A model generated the notes under the pieces. The model saw only the letters and a program-made list of their open reading frames with translations, was not told where the DNA came from and made no database searches. Position numbers and translations under genes: made by a program. From Gorsachius magnificus (lineage: Eukaryota > Chordata > Aves > Pelecaniformes > Ardeidae), in contig CM067084.1 in the NCBI GenBank assembly GCA_034008185.1, positions 74,805,255 through 74,869,254 of the forward strand: a stretch of 64,000 nt of DNA, read 5' to 3'. Shown here one piece after another: positions 13,830 through 27,603 of this stretch (position 1 is the stretch's first letter; every line of letters begins with the position of its first letter).

Positions 13830-13843
13830 TTTTTTTTTTTTTT
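13830..13843. repeat. Poly(T) run
   Basis: Fourteen T in a row in unique AT-rich sequence. No repeat body is attached. Confidence 0.85.
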
Positions 13844-16700
13844 GTGGTTTAAAGAAAATCTAGTATTTTTTTTAAAAGATTGACTTGGTCCCTTGGCTAA
13901 ACTTTATAGACATAAGGCCAAGGGATTTATGAAATGTAGCTTTCCTTTTTATCTCATCTGTATGGAAATGAGATCTACTTTTTCCTCCAATAAACCCTGT
14001 GATTGCTCTTATTCTTAGGGTGTGAACAGGAGCTGTTCCATTTCACCAGCCTTTAATGTTAGTCTTCCTCTGCCTGCTTTACCACTTCATTTTATATATT
14101 CTGGCATAGGAAGTGCTGATGTTTGCTAAGTTTGTCAGTAGTGCTTTTCTACAGTAAACTTTATCTTGAATTCTTACTGATAACAGTCTTTGCTCTTCAA
14201 AGTATATCAAATCTGTCCAAGATTGCTGTTCTGTCATTGTCCTTGATAGAGAATAAGATCATCTTTTGTCATCTAGCAGAATTTGTTTCCTGCTATTTTT
14301 ATAACCTGTAAAACCTTCAAAGAATGTCTCAGATTTTAAGAACACTGTATTTTCGAGTATCTTGTAGTCCTTGTTCAATTTAATCAATTCTCTTAAAAAA
14401 AAATTCTTGATGCAATACAGTGCAACAAAAAATATATCTCCCCAAACTTCAAAACAAGAAATATATGGTGGTACAGCAGAATAACTCACATACATGAGAC
14501 AGACAAGAAAAAGACATTATTAAGGTTGGAAAGCCCCCAGAGTGACCTATTTATTTCTCAGAGCTGTTTGCAAAACACATACACTGCAATTCTGTATATG
14601 TATGTTATTTCTTAAAAGATAAATGCTTCGCTAACCTCTGCTATATAAAAGTCTCCATGTTAAGCCCTAAACCAAGCAACTCGCTATCCCTGAATCACAG
14701 CTCTCTCTAAAAGGAAGGAAGGAAGAGCAACATTAGATGATAAAGGAAAGAGGGATGCGCTACACACAGCCAGGTCTGGTGGCAGAGAATCAGCTCTCCC
14801 TTTAGCAGTCATCAGGCAAAGTCCTGCCCCAAGAAATGGCGGTGGGAGTTTTGCGGGGTGGAATTAGTCGATGGAGTTTCTGATATGGTGTGCATGGCTC
14901 AGCTGGGCTCACTTGACATCTAGAAGGCAATTACTAGGTCACTGTTAGGACTTCTTAGCAATACTGACAACTGCAAAGGTTAATTTTCTGCATACTTGTA
15001 AACACCTGCATCTAAAACATTCTTCTGCATTCTGGTGAGTTTTCTTTCAACAGTATATAAACACTAAAATGTATAGTTAATCCAGAGAGTACCTTGCTCT
15101 CTTACAAAAAACAGGCAGCAATCAATTACTTTTCACTGTTTGTGTGTTAAAATTAAAGCTTTTCAAATGCAGAATTACTTTCTCCAGAAAACCTGTAAAA
15201 ATAGAATGCCCCAAATACTTTAAAAATAGTTTAAGATTTTTAAAGTGGCAATGAAACTTTGTATTTAGCTTTAAAAAAATAAAACTAGTTTTCAAACCCT
15301 ACTGCTGCTTACTTCCGTTTTCATAAATACGTCTTTGGTACCTGACGGTAACAAATCTCATTCTCTCTAGAGCACAACAGTTGGGCAATCCTTATGTCAT
15401 CTATCTCAAATCAAGGAGAGCATGTTTCATCTTTGAAATTGTAATACCAGCAGTGAGCCTGGCCTGAAGTGGAATCTGGCAAAATACAGCTCCTCCAAGG
15501 GGGAGCAATATTTGGGAGATCAACCTGAAATTAGCTTAGGTGTTCACTGAGAAATTGTTTTCTGTAAGGAAGGGAGAAAAATATTATCAAATGTACCCTG
15601 CCTATAAATTAAAACATTAACAATGTCAAAACTCTATCACATTCAACACAAGAAAAGCAAATGTGGGCAAGCTCCCATTAATCCTTGTTGAATTGCATGT
15701 TGTAAGCAAAAAGAATAGCTCTGGTGCTCCTCTGTTACTTGGGGCTCTTCTATGACTACCTTTTAAAACCAAACTTAACTCCCTCACTGAGCTTTCTATA
15801 TTTTTATTAAATTAAAAACAAAAAGAAAAACAGCCATGGTGCCACATTTTAGGACATTATCCAACGTGTACTTAAGAATCGAACACTTCAAATAGAGCAT
15901 TTCCTTGACATCCATCACTACAGCATCCAAGCACTTCCTGAGCACCATGGTCCCCCTCTGCCTCTGTTGGTGCCCCCATTACTGCAGGAGAACTGAAGCA
16001 TCGCAAAGAGTAGCCAGCTCAGCTCACCAGCCATCCCAAACACGGCTGGAAGCCAAACCCAGGGCATGTGTTTAGACTCTAGTCAGAAGATGCAACTCCT
16101 ACATACCAACAACAATAAACCACTAATGCAGCTAGGGTATGCAACAGCAGTAGTGAAGGTAGGGTGGCACTAGGCCTGATATGCAGTGAAGTAACCCACC
16201 AGACACATGCACCCCACTACATAGATGCACTGCAAGTCATATGTATTCATACCTAAAATCGGCTGTCCTGCCTCAGTATCTTACTCACGGGAGCACTTCT
16301 GCGTTCAGTCCTATTTAGTGTGTCCTATTGCCTATTCAGCCCTATTTCAGTGAAGGCTCAGCTCTGCAATGTGCTGACCCTCTTGTCCCTGCTTCATCAA
16401 AGCACTGACCACAAGTGGTCCTGCGAGCCTCAAGGTCCAACGTTGGCTCAAATGCATTGCTGGATTGGAGCCAGCATGTTTAGCATGTGACAGGATCAAC
16501 TTCTTGGGACTTTTAGATTGTTATGCCTGAGAGCATTTTATTCTATGAATGCTCTTATACATTTTGACAAAGATATTGTGCTAATAAAGGTATCAGAATT
16601 TTGCATTTACTCATTAATGAAAGCATCCATTAGTACCTCATGGATCTTTCCACCTTTAATACAAATCAGAGGTGAATGAACACAGGCCTTCTTTTATAGC

Positions 16701-16764
16701 TACATACATATAGATACATACACAGACACACATATATGTGCATGGGCATGTGCATGCGTGTATG
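16701..16764. repeat. Alternating purine-pyrimidine tract
   Basis: About 64 bp of TACATA, CACACA, TATATG and GCATGTGCATGCGTG steps in near-continuous purine/pyrimidine alternation. This is a degenerate (CA/TG)n-type microsatellite with potential to adopt Z-DNA. Confidence 0.8.
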
Positions 16765-18392
16765 GCTTACTGCGTGCAAAAATCAGTAAGTATAAAGCTA
16801 GTGAGCTTATGCCACCATCGCTGTTACTGTTTTAAAATCTCTGCTGTAATTGGTATGAAGTGCAGAAATTCCATCCCTGTTTCATCATTCATTACCTGAA
16901 CGAGTAAGGTGAGAAAGCATGCAAAAAAGGCCAAGTAACTCACCATATTCCCTGAGCTTGCTGTTATTACAAAATAATAGCACATCTTGTTGTATTTTAT
17001 TACTCAAATAAAAGCATTGATACTAATGTCCTAACCTTTTTAACCTAAAGGACATTTTCTTTGTTGTGTTGTACTGCTCTAAATTGCGTCCAATTATCCC
17101 TGCTTACTTAGAAAGACTTACTAAGGAATGAATAGGAACAATTAGCATAACAACAGAAATATTAACCCATGTAAAAGTGAAAGCCTTGGCTTGTGAGCAC
17201 CTCTTTGTAGTTTGGATAAGATAAGCTTATTGCATTTTTTCTTCAGCAACTGAGCAGCAGAATGCAGAGGGTGCTGGCACTTTGCATGGTGATCTACTGT
17301 GGTATATCAGAGATGAGCATCCATAAACAATATTATAAAATAATTGCACCCCACAGCAAACAAACTTCTTCCAAGCATTGTAATCCAAATGCAACACACC
17401 CAAGAGAATACATGAATATACACCACCAAAAAGGCTCAATGAGTCAAGCTGTCCTAGATCCTAACTCAAGAAGCTTCATTTGTTTTAAGAAAGGCACTGA
17501 GGGAACAGAAATAGTTCCAGTAACAATAGTTATCTATCTGTTTTATTCAGCAACCCCTCACTTCCTCGGCTCCCTGCATCCAAGACAACCTACAACCTTC
17601 TAATGCCTTCCTGTCCAGACTTCCCAGTGGCCTGAAACACACACAAGAAACAAGGGGCTCTGTTGTGTCATGCCAGTCGGTGGGTTTGGTTTGACTAATC
17701 CAAGGTTTGAAACCTTCACTGGGCCAAGCCTGCAGGACATGACAACGTGCACCCTTTAATATGTAGCCTGGTGCTCACCATGGCTTCTGTGAGACACAGA
17801 AAGAAGAGTGGAGTCTGATGCTCTGCAGATGTGTTCAGCAGACGGCACTTGGGAACAACAGTGCACAGATCATGCTTGGCTCCTCTCATTCTCAAGGGGA
17901 GCTGGCAAGCGGGCCACAAGCCAAATGCTTTGCTCGGTTCAATATAGCCTACTTCTGGCTACCACTGTAGTTAAGAGTGCACAACCCATTCCTGCCTAAT
18001 CACAGGTTGCTTCCAGGATGACTAGGAAGATGAATTATGAATTATTCTGATGGTAATTTAGGAAAGGATGAGAATTCCCTGGTACAGTTGTACTTATCCT
18101 GCACATGAGAGACAAGCCAATACAACCAAGAAGCACCAGGTCTCCTAAACATTATCTGCACAGGAAAGCAGGTCCTCGCATGTGGTGAGGGACAAATGGC
18201 ACCATGCAGACATGAAGAGGCAGCGTGATTTACTCAGTCAGAAAGAATGGGCATTCATTTCTAGTCTGAAACTAGAAACAAGAGACATTTGGTAAATCTA
18301 CATGCACAGAGATTTTGCCCTCATTCATGAGCTCACTGAGAGCAAGCCTGCTACCACTCCTGCAGTTTTCCATGAAACAAAGATGGAGTATT

Positions 18393-18408
18393 AAAAAAAA
18401 AAAAAAAA
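18393..18408. repeat. Poly(A) run of 16
   Basis: An uninterrupted A tract in unique sequence with no upstream gene or repeat body. Confidence 0.85.
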
Positions 18409-18536
18409 GATAATTCTCACTCTAAAATTTGCCAACTGCACCCAGAACCCTTGTTCCCTCTGCTCTTCTCTTTGCAGCATACAGGGACAGGGTCCTACCT
18501 TGCAAGTCCCCCTGCCCTTGTGCAGTCACACAAGTG

Positions 18537-18549
18537 CACACACACACAC
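18537..18549. repeat. (CA)n microsatellite
   Basis: Six to seven CA units, with further CACA words just upstream, in a C-rich context. Confidence 0.8.
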
Positions 18550-20164
18550 CCTCCCCCATGCTCAAGACACCTCTCTCACATTAAAGGCACTTTTTTGGCT
18601 TAAAACTTTCCAGGAGCTACCTAAAATGCTTTGCGTGTTTCTCAGTTTAAGCTTGGAGTAAATGAAAGATGAGAGAACTTTGGCTCAATAATGCAGATAA
18701 GAATTAGCAAAAATTCTGAACCCAAAATAGATTAAATTGGTTTAATCCATTAAATTAATCAGAATACTGAGCAGATTTCTATAGAAAAAATACAGCACAA
18801 TACTTAACAGAAGCAAGAGTCATCCTCATCTTGCTTCTCTCTTATTCAGTATTAAATCCAGATGTTTAAACAGAATACTGTTATCAAACACTAAGGTTTC
18901 CACAACTATTTATTTCATTATGCAATAAAAAGTATTTAACCCTATTAAATGGAGTTTAAATATGTACATGCACACACATGCACCCAAAAGGAAAAACTGA
19001 ATGCCATGGCATAGCCATCTACCTTTTCTAAGAAGTGGACCCTGCCCCAATAAAGCTTGATATGAACTGGTCAAGAAAGGTGGGAAAATTAGATAGGAAT
19101 CAGTCTTTATCAGATCTCTATGTGATCCTTCACCACAAGCATTCTGTTCTTCATGTTTCATTTCAGCAGTGAACAAAACCTGCTGAATATATTTCACAAG
19201 TACTTTGATCAAAGGCTCCCAGCTAGTGCTAAGACAAATAACGTGAGCCCATCATAGGTCCCATTAGAGAACTTTACTGTACCACCCCATCTCATCACTT
19301 CTAATTCTTCCAGTTCTTCAGTTCATACCCTGGACAAGTGGCAGCATCCAGAAGCACACTAAATATTCACAGAAATAAGTCTTGCTGGCACTGGGGTACT
19401 TAAGGGAACACCTTGAATTTTAGTAACACCGACCATTCGTTCTGGTGTGCTTCATGTTCAGTTGGTTTAATGGAAAATTACTCCATTTAAGTCACAGTTA
19501 TATTAGTTATTTAAACTACAATGAAAAAAAAAATGTGTTTATAAGCTATACATGGTCTTCTTTCCTTTTGAGAAATATTTCTGTGGTTGTCTTGATATTC
19601 AGTTCATTTATACAGTTATAATCAAAAGCTACTTAATTTACAATACTTGTTTGGTATCTAATCTATTCACTACAATAGCAAGTTATAGATGTGCAATTTC
19701 ATATCTGTAAATAAAACAAATGTTAGTAACCTAAAAACATCTAATATATAAAAAAATATAAAAGCATAATGATGTTATCTTGTTAGTACTATATCTATGC
19801 AGACATTTTGTAGACATTCCAGCCAGGAATAATAAGAGACCCTCAGAAGATGGGAGCAAGAAACCAGCAGACTTTAGCCCAAACTGCAAACAATGCTAAA
19901 CTCATGGGGAGTAGTTCAATCAAATTTACACCACTCTGGGTAATTACTTCCAACACTTTCTGAAAACAGATGCTTTCACACTGTTTCATTTGTTTATAAC
20001 ATCTTTTAATGTATTCTATATAAACCTGAAGATAACATTTCCATAATACAGGAATTTCTCTGGATTCTCTCTTAGCTGGGTGCAAATGAAGCAATGGCAG
20101 TGAGGACGGAAATTTATGCAAAAGTTCCCTCGTGTTTTCAAGGCCTGAGTTGCTACCCTTAAAT

Positions 20165-20431
20165 AGAATCATAGAATGTTTTGGGTCAGAAGGGACCTTT
20201 AAAGGTCATCCAGTCCAACTCCCCTGCAGTGAACAGGGGCATCTTTAACTAGATCGGGTTGCTCAGAGCCCCGTCCAACCTGGCCTTGAATGTTTCCAGG
20301 GATGGGGCCTCCACCCCCTCTCTGGGCAACCCATTCCAGTGTTTGACCACCCTCATTGTAAAGAATTTCTTCCTTAGATCCAGTCTAAACCTACCCTGGT
20401 TTAGTTTAAAACCATTGCCCCTTGTCCTGAA
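20165..20431 (-). mobile_element. CR1 LINE, 5'-truncated
   Basis: On the plus strand the element opens with AGAATCATAGAATG, the reversed octamer tail. It continues through the CR1 landmarks AGGGACCTTTAAAGGTCATC, GCTCAGAGCCCCGTCCAACC, GGCAACCCATTCCAG and CCTTGTCCTG. It is thus a minus-strand copy of the 3' UTR and the end of ORF2, about 267 bp long. The AAAGGTCCCTTCC-type 3' block matches the subtype at 37540. The reading frame is interrupted, so it cannot code. Open frames on the plus strand across it are shadows. Confidence 0.93.
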
Positions 20432-22198
20432 ATTTGAAATTCAGTTCCATGACAATTGTTCACAGTCACTTCACAGGTGAATCAGTTTTGAAACCACAGT
20501 CCACAAGCAAAAGGGCTACTGACTACTTTATAATGACCACATCTTTTATTGCACTTCCCAATGCAATCAACAACTGATGACGATGAAGTACAGAGAAAAA
20601 AAGGCAAGTTCCTCACTTTCAGCTAAAGGGTACTTTACTGACATGATATCACTGCTAAGCAGAAGGAGGAGACACAAGTAAACATCAAAATAAGTGGAAA
20701 AAGAAAGACAATCCAGAAATCCAAATGAACCTGAAGAGCATGGAAATGAAAGAAGAACTAGGACAGGAATGCTTTCTCCACTCCGGACTATGCACTGATG
20801 GGGACACTCGGATGTGGTCTGTGGCTCAATCCCATACAAAGAACTGTCATTGCATCCTTAACAGGTCACGAGTTCAGCTAAGTTGCCACTAAGCTGAGAG
20901 TGGAGTTCTGAGTATCTCCTACATTTGTTTCAGGAGAAAACCCAATGGCAAGGGTCCCCATGGAGGGTGAAACATGCAATAGAGCTCCCCACTGCCGTTA
21001 ACAGATCTGCAGTGCTTATCAAAGAGAAGAATTTGGTGACCAGGATAAAAAAGGAAGAGAAAAATTAACCACTACAAAACCTTGTACAAAGAACAACATA
21101 AAAATGAAATTGCACCCCATAGGAAAAAAAAATGCAAAGCATTAAAAACCAAAAGAGAGCAGGGACAGTATTAGGCTTCATATGAAGGTCAAGACTTCAA
21201 ATGAAACAGTCAATGCAGATACAGGACTTAAAAACAGAAAAGAAAGTCGCATTAAAAGAAAAGTACATAATATCTCTTTCAATCATTAGCAAAATTTTGG
21301 GGGAAAATACTAAACATTTTAACATCTGAAATTCCGCAAGAATTCCACTCCTGTATTCTGCAATTTTATTAAAATGCCCCAACTTATAAATATCTGAAGA
21401 AACAACACACATTTACATTTAAATACCTTGACATTATGAACACATTAAATCATCTCGGGCTGGGGAGATTTTGATATTGACTCATTAGGTAGAATTTTTC
21501 TGTTTATTTTCCTATCTCTATTGAAATAATAATAGCAAAGTAATCTGAATTTTTTTTAGGCTAGTGATTTTTCAGGTATCTAAAACTGATTGTGAATAAG
21601 ATGTGTCATAGATCAGCTGGTGCCATATTATAATGTCCACCTTATGGAACACACATGTTCACAAGGATTTGCCTAAGTCCTTCTGGGTGTTTGCAGACAT
21701 GGTCCAATCCAAAGCTATCTCTCAATGCCAATGAGCTTGGGAAAGTGGAAGTCACTCCACACAATCCATTCTCTGTGCTCGTTACAAAGCTCAGAAAGGT
21801 CAGTATTAAATTAGTGCTGGATTTTAGCACACTTTGTGAACAGGAGCCTCAATCTTGGGTCACAACCAGCTGAAGAAAGGGTCACATTGACATGTGTTGT
21901 TATTGTCACTTGCCCAAGTCTAGTAAAGCCATATAGAGGGCCTTCCAATGGGCCAAACATGGCTCCAGATGTACACAAGTATTACTAAAGATTAGCTCAC
22001 TGCAAGAAAATATTAACCTTACTGCATTTCTTATGTGGACATAGTTTTCCTGGAATTAGCTGGTCACATTAAGATTGATTTGGTTAGCCTATGTCAGGCA
22101 GACAGCAAAAGCAAAAAGTCTGACATAGAATATATGATCTGAGCAATGTACAGGGAACTTTGTACTGTAATACCTGAAGGCAAAATCCTGAAAGCATA
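20432..22198. other. Unique non-coding sequence, no gene seen
   Basis: No gene or confident repeat is visible. The sequence is A-rich around 21000-21200, with open frames of at most 90 codons. Confidence 0.5.
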
Positions 22199-22712
22199 CT
22201 AAATATTTAAAGACAGCTCTGGAGACTCACATAAATGTGCAAGCCAACCAGAAAGACTTTAAAGGTACCAAAAATAAGCTAGGATGGTTAAAGAGCAGAG
22301 GAAGAGAAAAAATTAAAAGGAAATAGTGAAAACTGGCAAGAGAGAGTAAATTTAAGTGAAAAAGGTTTTAAAATTTTAAAGGGGGAAATCCGGGAGATGG
22401 TGGGGCCGAAGGAGCGAGATGGAAAAGAAGCATTCACAGAAGCTAAGTCCAGAGGAGTTGAATTAAATTAATTCTTTGCACTGGTGTCCACAACACAAGG
22501 GGCTATAGGTTTTGGTAAATAAATACAATGAAAAGTTATATAATTCTAGAACTGCATTGAATTTACCCAAGAGGGAATTCGAATATGAAATTGCAGGGTG
22601 ACCTCAAGTGGCATGAAGTCTATCATTTAAATCAAAATGGATGGCAAATGCAACATTAGTTCACTAGAAGGGCTCCAGGGTGGGTCCAGAAAGCCAGTAA
22701 GACTCAATCCTG
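22199..22712 (+). mobile_element. Ancient CR1-type LINE ORF2 fragment
   Basis: This is a decayed piece of reverse-transcriptase ORF2 from an old CR1-class element, on the plus strand. Landmarks in order: an A-rich segment with CCAACCAGAAAGA and AGGATGGTTAAAGAGC (about 22240-22300), GGGGGAAATCCGGGAGATGG (about 22380), and a segment that translates as EL-N-stop-FFALV (about 22459-22490), matching the family's LNEFFALV-type block. Then come a REFEYEIA-type block (about 22572-22595), an LSFKS-type block (about 22620-22635) and the KGS/PV-type block (about 22668-22705). The blocks lie closer together than in an intact element, so internal deletion is likely. It is far more diverged than the other CR1 copies here. 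The match is from memory of the family, not from a search. Confidence 0.7.
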
Positions 22713-25700
22713 CACCAGAGATAAGGGTGACTCACTCAGCTGAAACCAAAATAAAGAAAAGGAAAAGGTCTGCTTTTACGATGCTGCAAGTTTGAGGAGG
22801 TGAGACCAAAGACCAAGGCCCTTCCCTGTAAAACACAGAGCCTGGGGCAGACACGTACAGAGGGGAAGGTGATGGGTGAAGAACAGGGAAAGGAAGAGCA
22901 AGCAAGGTACCCATGCAGGCATCACAGGTGCAGAGCTGAGACCACACGTGCCAGGACAAGACTCTCCATCTCCTAAAGTGAGAAGCAATCGCGTGCCCCC
23001 ATCTTTCTCCAGGCTGTACCATGAAACACACCCTTTGCTTTTACAAGCCAGCGTTGTAGAGAGAGGGGTGGCAATTTGCAGTAAGTACCATTTCAGGTAC
23101 GTTGTATTAATAACATATCTTGAAGTAGCAGCTCAAAAACATTACATCTGTGCCCTGTAGAGCTTCTTCTGCACTCATGTTCAAGCCAGTGCTAGGTACT
23201 TTGGGGCTAGCGTATACATGCTCCTCCCAAAAAACCTTCAATCCTTTCCCCTCCTTTGGCTTCTTCATCTTGCACAGCCCATGAAGCCAGGTCCCACTGG
23301 GACAAAAAGCAGAGATGGTTCATATCCCTTCCCTGTCTTCAGGAAGGGAGAGTTTGTGCTGGGGACATTTGCAGTAACTCAGATAGTGCTCGGTCCATCT
23401 GACCTAATGGTATCAGTGTCTTTGCATTAATTACATGGAAGCGGCATCATTTGTTAAGCTGGTGTGAACGTATGACACCAGCATATCGAGTACCCTTTAA
23501 AATACATATGAGTAGGCAGAGATAAAGGAAAAAAAGAGAAAGAGAAATCTTGAGCGTGAAAGAGAGAGGCACTATTAAACACTTTATACTTATCTTGCTA
23601 AGGAAGAGCTTTGTTCCAGGGGGGAAAAAACCTCTCTCTTTAAAGCTATCCAAACAGTAAACAGACCATTCTTTAAACAGTGGCGTATCTACAGCAATGC
23701 GTACATCAGAGGACTGGCATGAAGAAAGCATTTTTCTCATAGATAAAACAGCAGAAAGGGTCACTTGCACTGGTGATAATTTGGATCTGCTGTTCTACCT
23801 CGATTTTCAGGGCAAATCCAGAAAAAGTCTAATAAACCTACTTGCTGGTGGGGTAGGGTGAGGAGCAGAAAAGGCCTTGACTCTGCTCAGTAGTAACTAA
23901 CACATCCCTGTATTACGAACACAAATCCAAAACATAGCCCCATACGAGGTACTATGAAGAAAATTAACTTCACCCCGGCCAAAACCAGCACAGGGAGCCA
24001 TAGCTATGAATGCATTATGGCACCATTTTTTTTGCTACCATAAACCAGATGCAGACAGCAGGAAGGGCCTGTCCTTGGCCACTGGCAACTTACTGATGTT
24101 TACAAGTTACCTGTCTATGGCCACAGTGTCCACATGGCCATTTGATTCTCAAGCAGAACATCTGAGATAACCACCGGTCCTCTCCTGAGATCCAGTATCC
24201 AGAAAGAGAGCCCTTGCAAGGCCTGTCAACAGGTGATTTCACCCCTCCATTTTCAAGAGGGTATTTTTGTTCAGCTGCTTCTTGTTCCACTTTATAAAAA
24301 GGTTATAGCTTATAATATAAGCTTATAACAGCAGGTTTACAACTGGTGTTTTCCAAGCAGAAGAGCACAGATGTCTAACCTCCAGACTCAGCCAGAGCTG
24401 TGGGAAACACGCCCGCAAGGCAAGAGATGGGTTCAATGCCTGCTTCCACTTGTGGGGATTCAAACACCCAGTGCTGCTTTTGTTCTTCCACAGGAGAGAG
24501 GCAAATATGTATACGGGGCTCAAGGAGGCAGAGGAAGACGAGCAAAGGGGACCATGACTGCAGTTCAGTGCTGGAACATCTCCTGAAAGACAAGTTGCTA
24601 AGCAGAGCTCCTTCCCGTGCAGAAGTGCAAAGCACTAATTTTCCTCCCTCCACACATCTTAAAGCTCCTTCCACCCTTCAGCTGGGTGTGAATAGCAAGT
24701 TTTGCTGACAAAACTTCATAATCTGGGGAGAGGCTCAAAAATATAATCTGTATTACAGAGCAATGCCATCCCAGACATGCAAGCTTCTGCAGAGCAGGAA
24801 ACTGCCACATTAAATGATTTCTTCTAGTTTTGCAATTTAAATGGAGAGATCAGCATTACAGCCTTGGCAAGCAATGAAAGTGAAAATAGGCACTGTAAAA
24901 AACATCACGATTTCTGCTTCTTGCGCAGCAGCCACCCGTTGATAAAAGGTGGCATGTGTCTCTCTCCTTCACAGGCTCACTAGTAAATAATCATCAATTT
25001 ACACATTCTAGCACAATACCTCTGCCTACAAATTGCTTCTTCAAAGATTTCCTTTTCCCCTGGAAGCACCACTTCTAAGTATGTTGAAATTACATCTTAT
25101 TCTTTTCTTTGAAAGATCTCTCACTGCACAGGCAAATAAAGAGAGATCATTTGCATAATTCTTCTCTTTAAATGACTTCAGGTTGATACAGGTTCCTTAG
25201 TGAATTGTTATTCAGTAGGACATGGTCAGATGCAGATAAAGTGCTATAGAAGGTGGAAGTTAACATCCTCAAATCTGATCAAATAACATTTTGGTTTTAA
25301 ACTGATACTGTAAATCACAAGGAATTACAAAGCTCGAGCTTGATTCGGCTGTTGAAACAGACTTAATAACAAAGCAGCCTTTCATTCAACAAAAAGTTCT
25401 GCTCTGAGCCGTTCTCAGGCTTTGTAGCAAGCACAAATTATCATTCCCGCAGACTCTCGCAGCCAGACGGACTGTTTCCCTGACTGGGACTGATCTCTGA
25501 CTATATGCGTAAAATAATTGCATTTAATATAATATTATTATATACCATTGCATATATGTTATACAGAAAGTGTAATAATAATAAATTAGTTGCTCCATAA
25601 GGCTATCTTCAGCTTCTTTGATTGCATCAAACATTTTGATAACTTCAGAAATCAAGGTGCTCTCATTTCCTTTTTAAAATCTGTTGTTTTCACTGTAGAT

Positions 25701-27598
25701 ATTGAAAAAATTCCCCTGAGCTTTCCTGAAGTTTTACAAAACTTGTGCAAAGACTTGATTCTGAATATCAAGAAAGCTGAAGGCACCCAGAACCCCACAT
25801 AGCAGAGGCCATCTCTTGAAAAAAAATTTACCACTCATGCTCACATGAATATAAAATCTAAATATCATAGTCTGAAAACACACACAGTCTTAATCTCATT
25901 GCTTATCTCTGCCCAAAATTCTCAGGGAAGATACACCTGAATAATCTGTCAAGAAAATTTGTGCAAGGACCACTGCTTGGTATTGCAAAACCAATTTTGA
26001 AGTAGGTGCAGTTTGGAGCAATCTTTCATTATTAATAAAACAGCTGAAGCTACCAGAAAGGTCTGTCTTAATCCGTACTGTAGTAGCACTTGGACCAGAA
26101 GAAAATAAAATCCCAGCAGTCATTGCCCTCAAACACACGTGCATTTACACACACACCCCATATTCATATTCTGAATAGGGACAAAGGATCCGATGGACCA
26201 CTGTAATGCCATGTATTTGCAGTGTCAAACATGCAACCGGAGTGAAAACCTCACACCTTATACAGTGGGATTTTTGCACTGAGTTTTGAGGTTTGCTGAT
26301 GTTTGGAACTCTTTCCCTTAACCTGAACATTTTGTGGTCTCTACCTCAAACGGAGCATGGCACAGCAGGCAGTTACGTTCTGGTGTCATTAAACCTAGAG
26401 AACGGGCAGCTAGAGCAGCTAGCTGTAAATCAGGATGGTTTTTCTGGGGTAAAAGGAATGCTTCTTTGCAGTCAACATTAGTGGGTTTTGCTTCAGTTCT
26501 TGTGTAAAGAGCAGAAGCAGAAAGATAAAGGTTTGGCCATGGAGCCTTGGCTTGTTCCCACAGAACCAGGGATGCCTAGGCAACTTTCCTTCAAACATCA
26601 GCCAAACTCATGGCTGTTAAACCCCCAGGATTAGGTAAGAGAGGGTACATTGTGCCCAGTAATGCAGGGCTTTTCCTTTGACTCCATATACTGAAAACAC
26701 TTGAAAGTTTATGAGTTTCTGTCTGGGCTGACACAACCTAGAATAAAAATTACAAATTTCCACAGCTTGAGTTCCAGACTAAACTCAGCAGCTAGGGCCA
26801 CGCTGGCTTTGGGCTGGGTCTTTCACACTCCCAAGAAAATCACAATCACTTGCCAGAAAACATCTCCTGGGGAAACCTTGACTCTGGGTCCATCACCCAA
26901 TGTTACACCTGCCCCCTTGTCCCACTTCTGACCTTCCCTGCTCCTCCTTTTTGATGCTATTTACCCAATAAGGAGCAAGCCTGTCCCACAGACTCTCACT
27001 GAAAAGTCACGGTGAGTCAAAGGTGTTGCATGGCAGCATCAAGAGTAATAATTAACACTATGAAAACAAAACTTCAACCGCTAATTCCCTCTTAGGAGAT
27101 TTAACAAATAACATTAGCATTCAGCATAACTGAGTACATTTTAACACGGTTCTTTACAATAGGGGTTCAATTACCCATAGCTGATTTTTTTTTCACTGTA
27201 GTCATAAATTTAATACCATACTAATGAGTCAGTGGAGAGTAAACTGATGGGTAGTTTCATTCAGACTAGAGCTGTTAAGAACATTTTCAATTAAACATTC
27301 TTTCTTCTGAAAATGCATTTTTGTCAAAGTGAAAATGCTTTGCAGTTAAATATTGATTTCAAGGATATTATCAAGAAAAAGGTTTCACGGATCAGGATGG
27401 ATTCTCCCAACACCTCAGAGATTAAAAAAAACTGAGTTCTTTTCAGTGCAGATCTGGTATCTTAACATAGCTCTGTTTTACAAAAATGTTTGAAGAACTG
27501 TGGTTTCTTCCAGCACAAAATAGAAAAGCCTTCCCAAAACTTCTGTGAAAATGGAGTCCTTTACTCTAATCAGTTCTAACACTGAATCCCTGCTCTAA
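22713..27598. other. Unique non-coding sequence, no gene seen
   Basis: No gene is supported. Open frames reach 107 codons, none with recognisable features. GC is somewhat raised at 22730-23000 and 24360-24680, where frames overlap on both strands. This is the usual sign of chance open frames. A hairpin-forming AT-rich word lies at 24302-24329, and an AT-rich patch of TAATAT/TATATA words at 25500-25580. Confidence 0.55.
24302..24329. repeat. AT-rich inverted repeat (hairpin)
   Basis: GTTATAGCTTAT and ATAAGC-T-TATAAC flank a 3-nt spacer. They give a 12-bp stem with a single bulged base. It lies in unique sequence and has no known function. Confidence 0.75.
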
Positions 27599-27603
27599 CT
27601 ACC
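27599..27603. repeat. Target-site duplication, left (LTR 1)
   Basis: CTACC lies directly before the TG of the LTR and is repeated exactly at 28164-28168. A 5-bp duplication fits retroviral integrase and is the usual length for ERVL-class elements. Confidence 0.85.

Larger units (their letters stand above)
10321..20164. other. Unique non-coding sequence, no gene seen
   Basis: Almost 10 kb without a recognisable gene or clear interspersed repeat. Open frames are 62 to 113 codons, scattered over both strands and without domains. Simple-sequence tracts lie at 13830-13843 (T), 16701-16764 (alternating purine/pyrimidine), 18393-18408 (A) and 18537-18549 (CA). A small inverted repeat, GATTAAA...TTTAATC, lies at about 18729-18746. 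Confidence 0.55.
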
